From the NCBI RefSeq assembly GCF_900109685.1, contig NZ_FOBB01000002.1, positions 1,358,085 through 1,422,084 on the forward strand: a stretch of DNA of 64,000 bases. Reading direction: 5' to 3'. The notes below the pieces were generated by a model, which saw nothing but the letters and a program-made list of their open reading frames with translations, did not search any database and was not told where the DNA came from. Positions 32,933-41,794 of the stretch are shown here, piece after piece. The DNA is from Chitinophaga rupis. Its GTDB lineage: Bacteria; Bacteroidota; Bacteroidia; Chitinophagales; Chitinophagaceae. Numbering within the stretch: position 1 is the stretch's first letter; the number at the start of each line of letters is the position of its first letter. The position numbers and the translations under genes are program-made.

Positions 32933-34735
32933 TTACTCTTTCCTGATCTCAAAAACCTGTGTTGCGCCCTGGTGCTGTAGCTGCAGGAAGTATAATCCAC
33001 TGCTTAAGCCTTGTAAAGAAATGCTGTTCCGGTTGCCGCCGGGTAATACAAATGTGCGGATCAAACGCATATCTGTACTATAGATACCTGCGGTAATGCG
33101 GCCTTTATTCTTAGGTGCGCCATAGTCAATATATAACTGGTCATTTACCGGGTTGGGATATACCCGTATAGTAGCGGGACCTTTTACGGCCGGTACACTG
33201 CTAAGCGGCTGGCCGGCAGTACGCAGGTTATTGGCATTATAGGGATCTACTTTGAAAGCGCCGCATTCCGGCCGTGGCTGCACTTTATTGAAAGGCGTGT
33301 ATTCATCACGGTAAGGTGCAAACGGAAGGCGGACGGTAGCTGGTGTTACCGGCTGCACTATAAGCTGGTAGGCTGTTACAGGCGGCTGGTAGCTTTTTAC
33401 ACAATTGCCGGTAAAGTCATTCAGCTCGCGGATGAACACGTGTGTATTCGTTTGCAGCTGGGTGCCAAAGGTCATTTGTGTATTAGCCAGGATGGCAAAA
33501 CGTTCCTTGCCTGCCCATTTCAGCTCCACCCCTTTCATAGCTACATAGTTGCTGATGCTGGTGGGGAATGTATTGAAAGATACCAGGTTCGGTATGTGGT
33601 TAACATATTTCACCCAAAGAAAAAATGCATCTGTTTTTAGCGTGGTTGCATAACTATCCGTGTAGCCGGTGAAATATAAATTGAAGCTGTTACCACCAGG
33701 CACCCCTTCCACCACCAGGTCGCTGGCAGCTTCCTGTCCTGCATCGCCAATATGGTTAATGGTAATGAGGCCGCCGCTTTCCTTAATATCCACCAGCAGC
33801 ACCTGTTTGTTAATAGCGCCGGTAGGGCTTATAAGATCAATATAACCTGTGATGAATAATTCATCTGCACCTGCAATAGTGGTATGTTTTACGATCTTAC
33901 TGCCGGATAAAGCCTGGCCGCCCAGCAGCCTTTCCGCCACCGCCGGCGTGCCGACAGCGTTAAAGGTAGCATACAACAAGGTGCGCGGACCACTGGGGCC
34001 ACCGCTGCAGGATTCCTGGTAACCGGTAATGGCAAGGTTACGGTCTGTAAGCTCGGTGAGGGACAATGCTTCTGCATTACATACTGACAGCGGATAGTGG
34101 AACGTCCATATCATAGCGCCGGTTTGGCTTAAACGGGTCAGCAATACGGAGGTTTGCTTGCCCGGCGCATCGGCATAGCGGCCGGCCAGCACCACATCAC
34201 TGTTAACGCTTTCAATAATATCATTGTATTCAATGATTGCCTGCGCATTGGCTGTAGTAACGGTGGAGTAATGAAGCTTAGCTACCCACACGGGATTTAA
34301 ATTGGGATCCAGGCGAATAACCAGCGGTGTGCTGTATACCTGGATGCCGTTAATGGTTTTAATAGACTTGATCACATATGCCAGCAGGTAATAACCTTTT
34401 GCCAGCCTGGCCCTGATGATCTTTTTGGGTAGAATGGATTCCGTAGGCACCTGCGGCTGCGGGTTAAAATGTTCTGAGAGGAAGTTGCCGGCGGCGTCAA
34501 ATTCATCCAGCGTTAAACCACGGATGGCGGGGTCTTTAACGAAGTTCTTACTCCATAACAGGAATGCGCGGGGCGCTGCAGTGGGGCTGGGCGGCGTATC
34601 CACTACAAAGCTGGCCGCCTGGTAATCAAAGTCGGTGCTAAGCTGGTTAAAATACAGCTGCTGCGCATTCTGTGCATGTAAGACTGTTGTAGTTACGAGT
34701 AAAATGGATAACAAAAGGTAAAGGTGCTTTTTCAT
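32933..34735 (-). CDS. Secreted protein with T9SS type A sorting domain
   Basis: A 600-aa protein starting at ATG 34735 (MKKHLYLLLSILLVTTTVLH, a signal peptide ending LHAQ). The longer frame upstream lacks a signal. The body is beta-rich with recurring GNDLVVEG- and VLLTRL-like strands suggestive of a beta-propeller/PQQ-like repeat. The last 75 residues (IRVYPNPVNDQLYIDYG to the final strand with GLSSGLYFLQLQ) are a type IX secretion system type A sorting domain, so it is exported by T9SS to the surface or medium. No catalytic domain recognised. The T9SS machinery itself is not in the window. Confidence 0.85.
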   Translation of the reverse strand: MKKHLYLLLSILLVTTTVLHAQNAQQLYFNQLSTDFDYQAASFVVDTPPSPTAAPRAFLLWSKNFVKDPAIRGLTLDEFDAAGNFLSEHFNPQPQVPTESILPKKIIRARLAKGYYLLAYVIKSIKTINGIQVYSTPLVIRLDPNLNPVWVAKLHYSTVTTANAQAIIEYNDIIESVNSDVVLAGRYADAPGKQTSVLLTRLSQTGAMIWTFHYPLSVCNAEALSLTELTDRNLAITGYQESCSGGPSGPRTLLYATFNAVGTPAVAERLLGGQALSGSKIVKHTTIAGADELFITGYIDLISPTGAINKQVLLVDIKESGGLITINHIGDAGQEAASDLVVEGVPGGNSFNLYFTGYTDSYATTLKTDAFFLWVKYVNHIPNLVSFNTFPTSISNYVAMKGVELKWAGKERFAILANTQMTFGTQLQTNTHVFIRELNDFTGNCVKSYQPPVTAYQLIVQPVTPATVRLPFAPYRDEYTPFNKVQPRPECGAFKVDPYNANNLRTAGQPLSSVPAVKGPATIRVYPNPVNDQLYIDYGAPKNKGRITAGIYSTDMRLIRTFVLPGGNRNSISLQGLSSGLYFLQLQHQGATQVFEIRKE

Positions 34736-34917
34736 ACACGGGGTTTTAATAGGTTGATGATGTTTTATAGGATGCTCCTGACCTGGATAGATTGCTGCTA
34801 CGATAATACGGCAATTGCCTGCATGCAAATTGCAGGCAATCGTCTACGGAATTGGTCTGATGGTCGCAAAAAGCCCCCCTCCTGGTTGATTTCTCAGCTT
34901 TTGAAGTACTTTTGGTT

Positions 34918-35060
34918 TATTAATAATAATTAAGAATGAATAATTAATAATTATGATGAAATATTTCAGGCAATTGGACGTCCTACAATGGTACTTATCC
35001 TGATCGTTGACTACCTGCGATATGATTATTAATTCTTAATTATTCATTATTAATTTTTCA
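34918..35060. repeat. AATTAAGAATG-word element, copy 1 (upstream of LytS-like kinase)
   Basis: The left arm (about 34918-34955) reads AATTAAGAATGAATAATTAA plus ATAATTATGATG. The right arm (about 35025-35060) reads GATTATTAATTCTTAATTAT then TCATTATTAATTTTTC. The core includes GAAATATTTCAGG, CCTGATCGTTGACTACCTGC. A related copy with the same core words lies at 37064-37198. The rest of the gap between 34736 and 35076 is the leader of the T9SS cargo gene and has no gene. Confidence 0.8.
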
Positions 35061-35076
35061 GTATTCATTAAACGCC

Positions 35077-36081
35077 ATGCCTTCCAAAAAGTTAAGCTAC
35101 ATTCTCTGGCACCTGCTGGTATTAATACTGGCGCTGGGCATTCCGCTGGTGGTGCTGCCTTCCAAAACAGATCCCGGCAAGGATCCCTATGAAACTACCC
35201 GGGTAATTTTTACCCTGATGCATATCGGCGCTTTTTACCTGAATGCCTACGTGCTGTTTCCGCGTTATTTACTGCGCGGGCGCGCCTGGGATTATGTCTG
35301 GCGGGTAGTGGCGGTGTGTGTGCTGATATTGGTTGTGTATTTTGTAACATCAATAATGTTTGAACACCGCAAGCCGCAGGAAATGGCGGCCACACTGGTC
35401 TTAAAGTTCTTTGTGAGCGTAATGATCCTGGGTACGGCTACCGGTTATAGCTACGTAGAAAAAATGATCAAGGACCAGCGCCTGCAGAAAGAGCAGCTGC
35501 GTACAGAGCTTTCTTTCCTGCGCTCGCAGGTAAGCCCGCATTTTATGTTTAATACGCTGAACAGCATGGTGGCCCTGGCCCGAAAAAAGTCCGACAAGCT
35601 GGAACCAGCGCTGATAGAGCTTTCTAACCTGATGCATTATATGCTCTATGAGTCAGACATGGAAAAAGTAAGCCTGAGTAAGGAGATGAATTACCTGCAA
35701 AGCTATATTGACCTGCAAACACTGCGTTTCGGCAACCAGGTACAGATATTACTGAGCATGCAGCCACCGGCTACCGAGCGTTATATAGAGCCTATGCTGC
35801 TGATACCCTTAATTGAAAATGCATTTAAACATGGTATTGGCCTGATAGAAGAACCGGAAATTAATATAGCCCTGCACGTAAATGAGGACAAGCTTTCCCT
35901 GGATGTGAAGAATAAATTTAATTGCCGGACGAACGAGGTAAAAGACAGAGTAGCCGGTATAGGACTGGCCAACCTGGTACGGCGCCTGAAATTGCTGTAC
36001 CCTGACCGGCATGAGATCACTGCCGTGCAGAACGGACATTGGTTTAACGCTTCTCTGAAAATTCAACTTCAAACTACATGA
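35077..36081 (+). CDS. LytS/YehU-type sensor histidine kinase
   Basis: A 334-aa membrane kinase. Four transmembrane helices span residues 7-127 and a short coiled segment (128-148) follows. The His_kinase core has FLRSQVSPHFMFNTLNSM with phosphorylated His155 and a C-terminal GHKL ATPase (PMLLIPLIENAFKHGIGLIE N-box, GIGLANLVRRLKLLYP G-box). Its stop overlaps the start of the LytTR regulator gene (ATGA), so the pair is translationally coupled. The signal sensed by the four-helix input module is unknown. An AT-word repeat element lies directly upstream. Confidence 0.93.
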   Translation: MPSKKLSYILWHLLVLILALGIPLVVLPSKTDPGKDPYETTRVIFTLMHIGAFYLNAYVLFPRYLLRGRAWDYVWRVVAVCVLILVVYFVTSIMFEHRKPQEMAATLVLKFFVSVMILGTATGYSYVEKMIKDQRLQKEQLRTELSFLRSQVSPHFMFNTLNSMVALARKKSDKLEPALIELSNLMHYMLYESDMEKVSLSKEMNYLQSYIDLQTLRFGNQVQILLSMQPPATERYIEPMLLIPLIENAFKHGIGLIEEPEINIALHVNEDKLSLDVKNKFNCRTNEVKDRVAGIGLANLVRRLKLLYPDRHEITAVQNGHWFNASLKIQLQTT

Positions 36082-36803
36082 TTAAATGTCTTGCAGTGGA
36101 TGATGAGCTGCTGTCGCTGGATTTGCTGGAAGATAACATCCGGCGGGTGCCTTTCCTGCAGCTGGCGGGCCGTTGCAGCAATGCCTACGAAGCGATGAGC
36201 ATAATGCTCAAAGAACCGGTGGACCTTATTTTCCTGGACATACAAATGCCGGGGCTTACCGGTACACAGTTTGTACAAAGCCTCGCCCACCGGCCCATGG
36301 TGATCTTTATTACTGCGTATAAGAAATATGCGCTGGAAGGTTTTGAGCTGGATGTGCTGGACTACCTGATAAAACCGGTGCCTTTTGACCGTTTCCTGAA
36401 AGCGGTGAACAAAGCAGCCGAGTACCATGCGCTGAAAAATGCTACCCCAGCTGCAGCCCCGCAGCAGGAGCCTAACACAGATTACTTTTTTGTGAACGTG
36501 GAATATAACCTGGTAAAAGTGGTGGTGAGTGAGATCAGCCATATTGAAGGCTGGAAAGATTATATAAAGATCTATTGCTGCAATGAAGAAAAACCGCTGG
36601 TAACCCGGCTGCCTATTAAGGTACTGATGGACCGCTTACCGGCCGGGCGTTTTGTGCGGGTGCACAAGTCATACATTGTAGCGGTAGATAAGATCTTTGC
36701 TATCCGCAAGAACCGGATCTATATCGGGCGGCATATTATACCGGTCAGTGATTCGCACCGGGAGGAGCTGTTTAATATTATTGGTCCGCAGAACCTGAAA
36801 TAA
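36078..36803 (+). CDS. LytTR-family response regulator (AlgR/AgrA type)
   Basis: A 241-aa regulator. Its receiver domain (1-120) has the acidic pair Asp8-Asp9, phosphoacceptor Asp54 in LIFLDIQMPG, Thr in FITAYKKYALEGF, and Lys in DYLIKPVPF. The C-terminal LytTR DNA-binding domain (about 138-236) has ISHIEGWKDYIKIYCC, RFVRVHKSYIVAVDKI and IPVSDSHREELF. It is the partner of the kinase that overlaps its start by 4 bases. Targets are unknown; neighbouring YdcF and TonB receptor genes are candidates only by position. Confidence 0.95.
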   Translation: MIKCLAVDDELLSLDLLEDNIRRVPFLQLAGRCSNAYEAMSIMLKEPVDLIFLDIQMPGLTGTQFVQSLAHRPMVIFITAYKKYALEGFELDVLDYLIKPVPFDRFLKAVNKAAEYHALKNATPAAAPQQEPNTDYFFVNVEYNLVKVVVSEISHIEGWKDYIKIYCCNEEKPLVTRLPIKVLMDRLPAGRFVRVHKSYIVAVDKIFAIRKNRIYIGRHIIPVSDSHREELFNIIGPQNLK

Positions 36804-36835
36804 TTAAGAATGAATAATTAAGAATTAATAATATC
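36803..36835. repeat. AATTAAGAATG word array at the LytTR stop codon
   Basis: TAATTAAGAATGAATAATTA followed by AGAATTAATAATATC begins in the stop codon of the regulator gene. It is followed by the core-type sequence GTAGCTCAATGAATACGATG (about 36845). The remaining bases to 37034 hold no convincing gene apart from a 26-codon frame beginning ATGGAAAGTG (about 36985) that ends in the terminator at 37035. Confidence 0.65.
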
Positions 36836-37034
36836 GGACGCAGGTAGCTCAATGAATACGATGTTTTTCAGCTGGTCTGCACAGGAAGCGCAAACGTCGC
36901 AGGATTGTGGGTGTGTGTCGATTTTAGTTTTACAGTAAGCGGCAATAATGCAATTTTAATTAATAATCATAAGGTAATTGTGCAATGGAAAGTGAAATGA
37001 ACATAACAAAGTCAGTTGTAGGTTTAAATAGACA

Positions 37035-37063
37035 GGGCCGGCATTCGTTGTTGGCCCTTTTTT
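37035..37063 (+). terminator. Rho-independent terminator
   Basis: GGGCC (37035-37039) pairs with GGCCC (37053-37057), with partial extension inward, followed by six T residues. It lies about 230 bases after the LytTR stop, so it ends either a long operon tail or a short independent transcript in 36850-37035. Confidence 0.65.
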
Positions 37064-37198
37064 AATTAATAATTAAGAATGAATAATTAATAATCATGGA
37101 CGAAATATTTCAAGTGCCGGCTATACCGCAAAACCTCCTGATCATTAAACTACCTGCAATACGATTATTAATTCTTAATTATTCAGTATTAATTATTA
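37064..37198. repeat. AATTAAGAATG-word element, copy 2 (upstream of ydcF-like gene)
   Basis: The left arm (37064-37096) reads AATTAATAATTAAGAATG then AATAATTAATAATCATGG. The right arm (about 37164-37198) reads GATTATTAATTCTTAATTAT then TCAGTATTAATTATT. The core GGACGAAATATTTCAAG then CCTGATCATTAAACTACCTG matches copy 1 at 34918. The two copies bracket the kinase/regulator pair in the same orientation. Confidence 0.8.
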
Positions 37199-37214
37199 CC
37201 TGATTGATGTACAT

Positions 37215-37727
37215 ATGAATACCGAACTACTAATAGTATTGGGCGCCCCTAATTCGCCGGAAGGCTTACTGAGTGCGGTGGCCCTGAGCCGGCTGGATGC
37301 CTGTTATGCGTTGTTCCATCCGCAGCAGCATACCATATTGCTTACCGGTGGTTATGGCCCGCATTTTAATACTTCCAATAAACCGCATGCCTGGTACGGG
37401 CAGCAATACCTTATTGGCAAAGGAGTACCGGCTTCGCAAATACTTAGCGGTGTGGATAGCCGGAATACAGTGGAGGATGCGCTGCTGTCAAAACCTGTTG
37501 TGAGCGCGCTGCAACCGGCCCGTGTAACGGTGATCACGTCTGAATATCATTTACAGCGGGCAGGCATTATTTTTACTGAGGTGTATAACAACCTGGCGCC
37601 CCTGCATTTTATTGCAGCGCCCAGCTACGACCTGTCTTTGCAGGAGCTGCAGGCTTTATTACAGCATGAGGAAGAAGCGTTGGCGCTTATCTACAAAACC
37701 GGTCAGTGCATCGCAACATTCAGCTGA
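37215..37727 (+). CDS. YdcF/SanA-like DUF218 protein
   Basis: A 170-aa protein of the DUF218 family: LLIVLGAPNSPEGLLSAVAL at the start, ILLTGGYGPHFNTS, PASQILSGVDSRNTVEDALL, and VTVITSEYHLQRAGIIFTEV. The family has a Rossmann-like fold (E. coli YdcF binds S-adenosylmethionine; SanA and ElyC affect envelope integrity). Unlike SanA/ElyC, this protein has no transmembrane helix, so it is predicted cytoplasmic. Function unresolved. Separate promoter likely, since a terminator and repeat element precede it. Confidence 0.85.
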   Translation: MNTELLIVLGAPNSPEGLLSAVALSRLDACYALFHPQQHTILLTGGYGPHFNTSNKPHAWYGQQYLIGKGVPASQILSGVDSRNTVEDALLSKPVVSALQPARVTVITSEYHLQRAGIIFTEVYNNLAPLHFIAAPSYDLSLQELQALLQHEEEALALIYKTGQCIATFS

Positions 37728-37793
37728 TAGATATACTTTATTTTTAAACGCTGGCCCCGGTTTGCAATTTTGGTGCATATCAATTAACCTATT

Positions 37794-40166
37794 ATGCACA
37801 AATCCCTTCTGTTTCTGCTGCTCACCGGCATTACACTGCAAGCCGCTGCACAAAGCAACCTGCAAACTATTAAAGGTACTGTAAAGGACAAAACATCTGA
37901 AAGGCCGCTGGTACATGCCACGGTGGCTGTTCCCGGTACGCAGATCGGTACATTCACCGATGCCAACGGCCGTTATGTGCTGCACAATGTGCCCATAGGG
38001 CGGCAGCAGGTAGCCTTTCAGTACATGGGCTACAAACCGTCCCTGATACCGGAAGTGCTGGTAACGGCCGGTAAGGAGGTGGTGCTGGATGTAAATATGG
38101 AAGAAAGCATCAGCGCCCTGAAAGATGTAACGGTTACTGCGCAAAAGGTGAACAAAGGCGCGGCCAGCAATGAATTTGCCAGCGTAAGCTCCCGCTCTTT
38201 CAGCATGGAAGAGGTAATGCGTTATTCCGGCGGCCGTAATGATCCTGCACGGCTGGTGACCAACTTTGCCGGCGTAGCCACTACCGATGATTCCCGCAAT
38301 GATATTGTAGTGCGGGGTAATGCTCCTACCGCCGTGTTATGGCGCATGGAAGGTATTCCCATTCCCAACCCTAACCACTTTGCAGTGGCCGGCAATGCCA
38401 GCGGGCCGGTTAGCGCATTAAACACCAACGCGCTTAAGAACTCCGACTTTTATACCGGTGCTTTCTCCGCGGAATATGGTAACGTAACCGGCGCTGTATT
38501 TGATATTGCCCTGCGGGAAGGTAATAAGGACCGCTTTGAAAAAACGCTGCAGCTGAATTTTTTAAGCGGCCTGGAAGCCATGCTGGAAGGGCCTTTAAAT
38601 AAAAAGAAGAACGGAGCCTCTTTCCTGGTAGGTTACCGCTATTCCTTTACCAGCATTGCCCAATCGCTGGGATTTAACTCACTCACCACTGCTACGCCTA
38701 ATTACCAGGACCTGGTATTTAACATCAAATTGGCGCCGGGCAAGCTGGGCACCTTAAGCCTGTTTGGGCTGGGCGGCATGAGCAGCATTGATTTTATTGG
38801 TAAGGAAATAGATTCCACCGACTTTTTTTCCAACACCGACGAGGACCGGTATCCCCGCTCCCGCTTTGGCGTGCTGGGGCTGAAACATACCATAGACCTG
38901 GGCACGCGCACGTATATACGTACCGTGCTCTCCTACGCTTATTCCAGGTATTCGGTAAAAACATATAAGTGGTATGATTCCCTGGATACCAGGACCTTTG
39001 TGTTTGACCAGGGCACCACTAACAACTCCTGGCGGCTTTCTTCCTACGTGAACTCGAAGGTGAATGTGCGTTTATCCATACGGGGTGGTGTGCTGGCAGA
39101 GGTGCTGGGTGCAGATATGTATACCCGTGACCGTTATAACAAACCGGATTGGGCCGACCTGCGTAACTACAACGGATCTTCCCTGCTGCTGCAGCCGTTT
39201 GTGCAGGCCCGTTACCGCTTTACGGACAAGCTGGCCCTTACGGCCGGCCTGCATGGCATTTATTATGGATTAAATGATACCTATAATATAGAACCGCGGG
39301 CATCCCTGAGCTATGATGTGGCGCCGCGGCAAACCATTAGCTTCAGCTACGGTATGCATAGCCAGCTGCAGCCTTTGCCGGTTTATTTATACCAGGAGCG
39401 GATGCCCGGTGAAAGTGGTTACAATCAATCAAACCGGGAACTGGACTTTACAAAGGCGCAGCATTACGTACTGGGATACGACTGGCGTTTTGCACCCAGC
39501 TGGCGTTTGAAAGCAGAGGCTTACTACCAGCGCCTGTATAATGTACCAATAGAACGTACGCCCAGCGGGTTCTCTATGCTGAACATAGGTATTGATTTTG
39601 CATTTCCTGAAAAAACCAACCTGGTAAATGAGGGTACCGGCAGTAACCGGGGGCTAGAGCTGACGCTGGAAAAATTCTTTGGCAAAGGCACTTACCTGTT
39701 AACAACGGCCTCCATTTTTGATGCGCGTTATAAAGGCAGCGATGGTATTGAGCGCAATACTGCATTCAATAACCGCGCGGTGTTTAATGTGCTGGCCGGA
39801 AGGGAATGGAAAACAGGCCGCAATGGCCGTAATGCTTTTACGCTGGATGTGAAAGCCGCATTTTCAGGCGGGCGTTATTATACGCCGGTTGACCTGGCCG
39901 CATCACTGGCTGCAGATGAGGAAAAGCTGGATGAAACCCGTTACAACAGCGAACGCCTGAGCAATTATTTCCGACTGGATACACGGCTGGGGTTACGGCT
40001 GAACAGCGCCAAACGTAAATTATCCCACACCTTTTACCTGGATCTGCAAAACCTTACGAACAATGAGAATGTGCTGACGCAGCGGTATAATACGGCTAAA
40101 AATGCGGTGGGTACGGCGTACCAGATCGGTTTTTTCCCGGATTTCCTGTACCGGCTGCAGTTTTAA
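37794..40166 (+). CDS. TonB-dependent receptor with carboxypeptidase-like N-terminal domain
   Basis: A 790-aa outer-membrane protein. The signal peptide spans residues 1-20 (ITLQAAAQ). The carboxypeptidase-like domain lies at about 26-105 (TIKGTVKDKTSERPLVHATV), and the plug at about 120-235 with VTVTAQKVNKGAASNEF and NDIVVRGNAPTAVLWRMEGI. The barrel ends ...GTAYQIGFFPDFLYRLQF with the C-terminal Phe signature. No SusD follows, so it is a stand-alone receptor rather than a PUL pair. Ligand cannot be inferred. A bidirectional terminator lies 5 bases after the stop region. Confidence 0.92.
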   Translation: MHKSLLFLLLTGITLQAAAQSNLQTIKGTVKDKTSERPLVHATVAVPGTQIGTFTDANGRYVLHNVPIGRQQVAFQYMGYKPSLIPEVLVTAGKEVVLDVNMEESISALKDVTVTAQKVNKGAASNEFASVSSRSFSMEEVMRYSGGRNDPARLVTNFAGVATTDDSRNDIVVRGNAPTAVLWRMEGIPIPNPNHFAVAGNASGPVSALNTNALKNSDFYTGAFSAEYGNVTGAVFDIALREGNKDRFEKTLQLNFLSGLEAMLEGPLNKKKNGASFLVGYRYSFTSIAQSLGFNSLTTATPNYQDLVFNIKLAPGKLGTLSLFGLGGMSSIDFIGKEIDSTDFFSNTDEDRYPRSRFGVLGLKHTIDLGTRTYIRTVLSYAYSRYSVKTYKWYDSLDTRTFVFDQGTTNNSWRLSSYVNSKVNVRLSIRGGVLAEVLGADMYTRDRYNKPDWADLRNYNGSSLLLQPFVQARYRFTDKLALTAGLHGIYYGLNDTYNIEPRASLSYDVAPRQTISFSYGMHSQLQPLPVYLYQERMPGESGYNQSNRELDFTKAQHYVLGYDWRFAPSWRLKAEAYYQRLYNVPIERTPSGFSMLNIGIDFAFPEKTNLVNEGTGSNRGLELTLEKFFGKGTYLLTTASIFDARYKGSDGIERNTAFNNRAVFNVLAGREWKTGRNGRNAFTLDVKAAFSGGRYYTPVDLAASLAADEEKLDETRYNSERLSNYFRLDTRLGLRLNSAKRKLSHTFYLDLQNLTNNENVLTQRYNTAKNAVGTAYQIGFFPDFLYRLQF

Positions 40167-40170
40167 AGCA

Positions 40171-40206
40171 AAAAAAAAGGTCCCGGTGTTCACCAGGACC
40201 TTTTTT
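40171..40206. terminator. Bidirectional rho-independent terminator
   Basis: GGTCCCGGTG (40179-40188) pairs with CACCAGGACC (40191-40200) with one mismatch. It is preceded by eight A residues and followed by six T residues, so it works for the TonB receptor gene on the plus strand and the cold-shock gene on the minus strand. Confidence 0.9.
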
Positions 40207-40231
40207 ACAGGTATAAAAAAAGAGATTAGTC

Positions 40232-40435
40232 TTAGTCTATGCGTTTAACATTAACAGCATTCATACCTTTTCTGCCTTCCTGCAGCTCAAATTCAACGCG
40301 GTCGTCGGCTTGGATCTCGTGTACGAGACCATTTACGTGTACAAAAGTTTCTTTGTTGGACTCATCATGTTTAATGAAGCCGAAGCCTTTTGTCTCGTTA
40401 AAGAACTTTACAGTTCCTTGGAATTTTGTGTTCAT
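40232..40435 (-). CDS. Cold-shock domain protein (CspA family)
   Basis: A 67-aa OB-fold protein: FQGTVKFFNETKGFGFIKHD (RNP1 inside), ETFVHVNGLVHEIQADDRVE (RNP2-like), ending AVNVKRID. Full family length, no extension. Csp proteins bind single-stranded RNA/DNA as chaperones. A TATATTTG promoter element lies at 40491-40498 on the minus strand, implying a leader of about 45-50 bases, shorter than the E. coli cspA leader. Shares a terminator with the convergent receptor gene. Confidence 0.96.
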   Translation of the reverse strand: MNTKFQGTVKFFNETKGFGFIKHDESNKETFVHVNGLVHEIQADDRVEFELQEGRKGMNAVNVKRID

Positions 40436-40490
40436 TTGTAAAATTTAAAAACTTATAAAGGTGCAAGATAGTCTTAAGCATTGAATAAAC

Positions 40491-40498
40491 CAAATATA
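40491..40498 (-). promoter_or_regulatory. Candidate -7 element TATATTTG for the cold-shock gene
   Basis: An exact TAnnTTTG match on the minus strand about 56 bases before the cold-shock ATG. A -33 TTTG is not evident at 19-21 bases. The position would place the transcript start near 40484. Confidence 0.45.
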
Positions 40499-40708
40499 TT
40501 CTTCTGTATTACAATCTCTTCCCTTAAATAACACGCACATAACATAGTTGTGTTTTTTTTAACATAGAAATGACTATCTTAGTTGCAGATATAGGCACTA
40601 AACTTTGGCTGAATTGCGTTTACACTTAATATTCCCTTCTCAGTGAATCTTCAACTGCCACACATTCTTTGATTGTCCGAACTAAATAAAATATATCCAT
40701 AATTCAAC

Positions 40709-41794
40709 ATGGCAAAAGTCACTTTTAATAACAAGAATGCTTTCTTTTTTCAATCATTGAAAGCAGCCATTGAAGTGTATTTCAAGGAAAATAACATTAA
40801 AAAAACAGGTAACAGGCGCCTGTATATTAAAACGGCTGTATTGATCCCCGGCGCTATTGGATTGTACCTGATGCTGCTGTTTGTGACGATGCCGGCCTTA
40901 GCGGGTATTTTAATAAGTGGTGTATTAGGTTTTGTGCTGGCCTGTATTGGTTTTAACGTGATGCACGATGCCTGCCACGGCAGCTATTCCCGCAAACCCT
41001 GGGTAAATGAAGTACTGGGCCTTACCTTAAATGCACTGGGCAGTAATGCCTTTATCTGGAAACAGAAACATAACGTTATACACCATACGTACACGAATGT
41101 GGACGGCGTGGATGATGATATTGCCAAAAGCCCGGTGATCCGCCAGTGCAGCACTCAGCGCTGGGTACCTATGCACCGCGTGCAGCATATTTACCTGCCG
41201 CTTATCTACAGTCTTTCCTCTATCCTGTGGGTGTTCCTCACAGATTTTATAAAATACCTGAGCCGTAAAGTATATAAAACGCCGCTGCAGCCCATGAAGC
41301 TGAATGACCACATTATTTTCTGGACCAGCAAAGTATTGTACCTGATATTTTATATACTGATCCCCATTTTACTGGTGGGCACGCAGGCCTGGCTGGTAGG
41401 CTTTTTAGTGATGCATGCAGTAATGGGCTTTACCCTGTCTATTGTATTCCAGCTGGCGCATGTGGTAGAGGAAACTGAATTTGAGACCGTAGCGAATGAA
41501 GATAAAGTGATTGAGAACGAGTGGGCTATTCACCAGATAAAAACTACGGCTAATTTTGCGCCTGGCAGCAAGGTAGTTTCCTGGTTTGCCGGCGGACTGA
41601 ACTACCAGATAGAACACCATTTATTTCCCCGCATCAGCCATGTACACTACCCTGCTATCAGTAAAATAGTAAAGGCTAAATGTGATGAATATGGCCTGCC
41701 TTATAACAGCATTCCTACTATGATGGAGGCTGTAAGATCGCATTTCCGTTTAATGAAAGCATTGGGCGAAAGGCCGGTGCTGGCGCAGGCGTAA
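40709..41794 (+). CDS. Membrane fatty acid desaturase (acyl-lipid/acyl-CoA, Delta6-like front-end group without cyt b5)
   Basis: A 361-aa di-iron membrane enzyme. Histidine boxes are HDACH (86-90), HNVIHH (121-126), and QIEHH near residue 295. The QxxHH form is typical of front-end and linoleoyl-CoA desaturase relatives. Hydrophobic pairs lie at about 42-84 and 195-250. No cytochrome b5 domain is fused, as usual in Bacteroidota homologues. It introduces cis double bonds in membrane lipid acyl chains, consistent with a role in cold adaptation; the cold-shock gene is divergent from it across 273 bases (inference of shared conditions only). Confidence 0.92.
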   Translation: MAKVTFNNKNAFFFQSLKAAIEVYFKENNIKKTGNRRLYIKTAVLIPGAIGLYLMLLFVTMPALAGILISGVLGFVLACIGFNVMHDACHGSYSRKPWVNEVLGLTLNALGSNAFIWKQKHNVIHHTYTNVDGVDDDIAKSPVIRQCSTQRWVPMHRVQHIYLPLIYSLSSILWVFLTDFIKYLSRKVYKTPLQPMKLNDHIIFWTSKVLYLIFYILIPILLVGTQAWLVGFLVMHAVMGFTLSIVFQLAHVVEETEFETVANEDKVIENEWAIHQIKTTANFAPGSKVVSWFAGGLNYQIEHHLFPRISHVHYPAISKIVKAKCDEYGLPYNSIPTMMEAVRSHFRLMKALGERPVLAQA

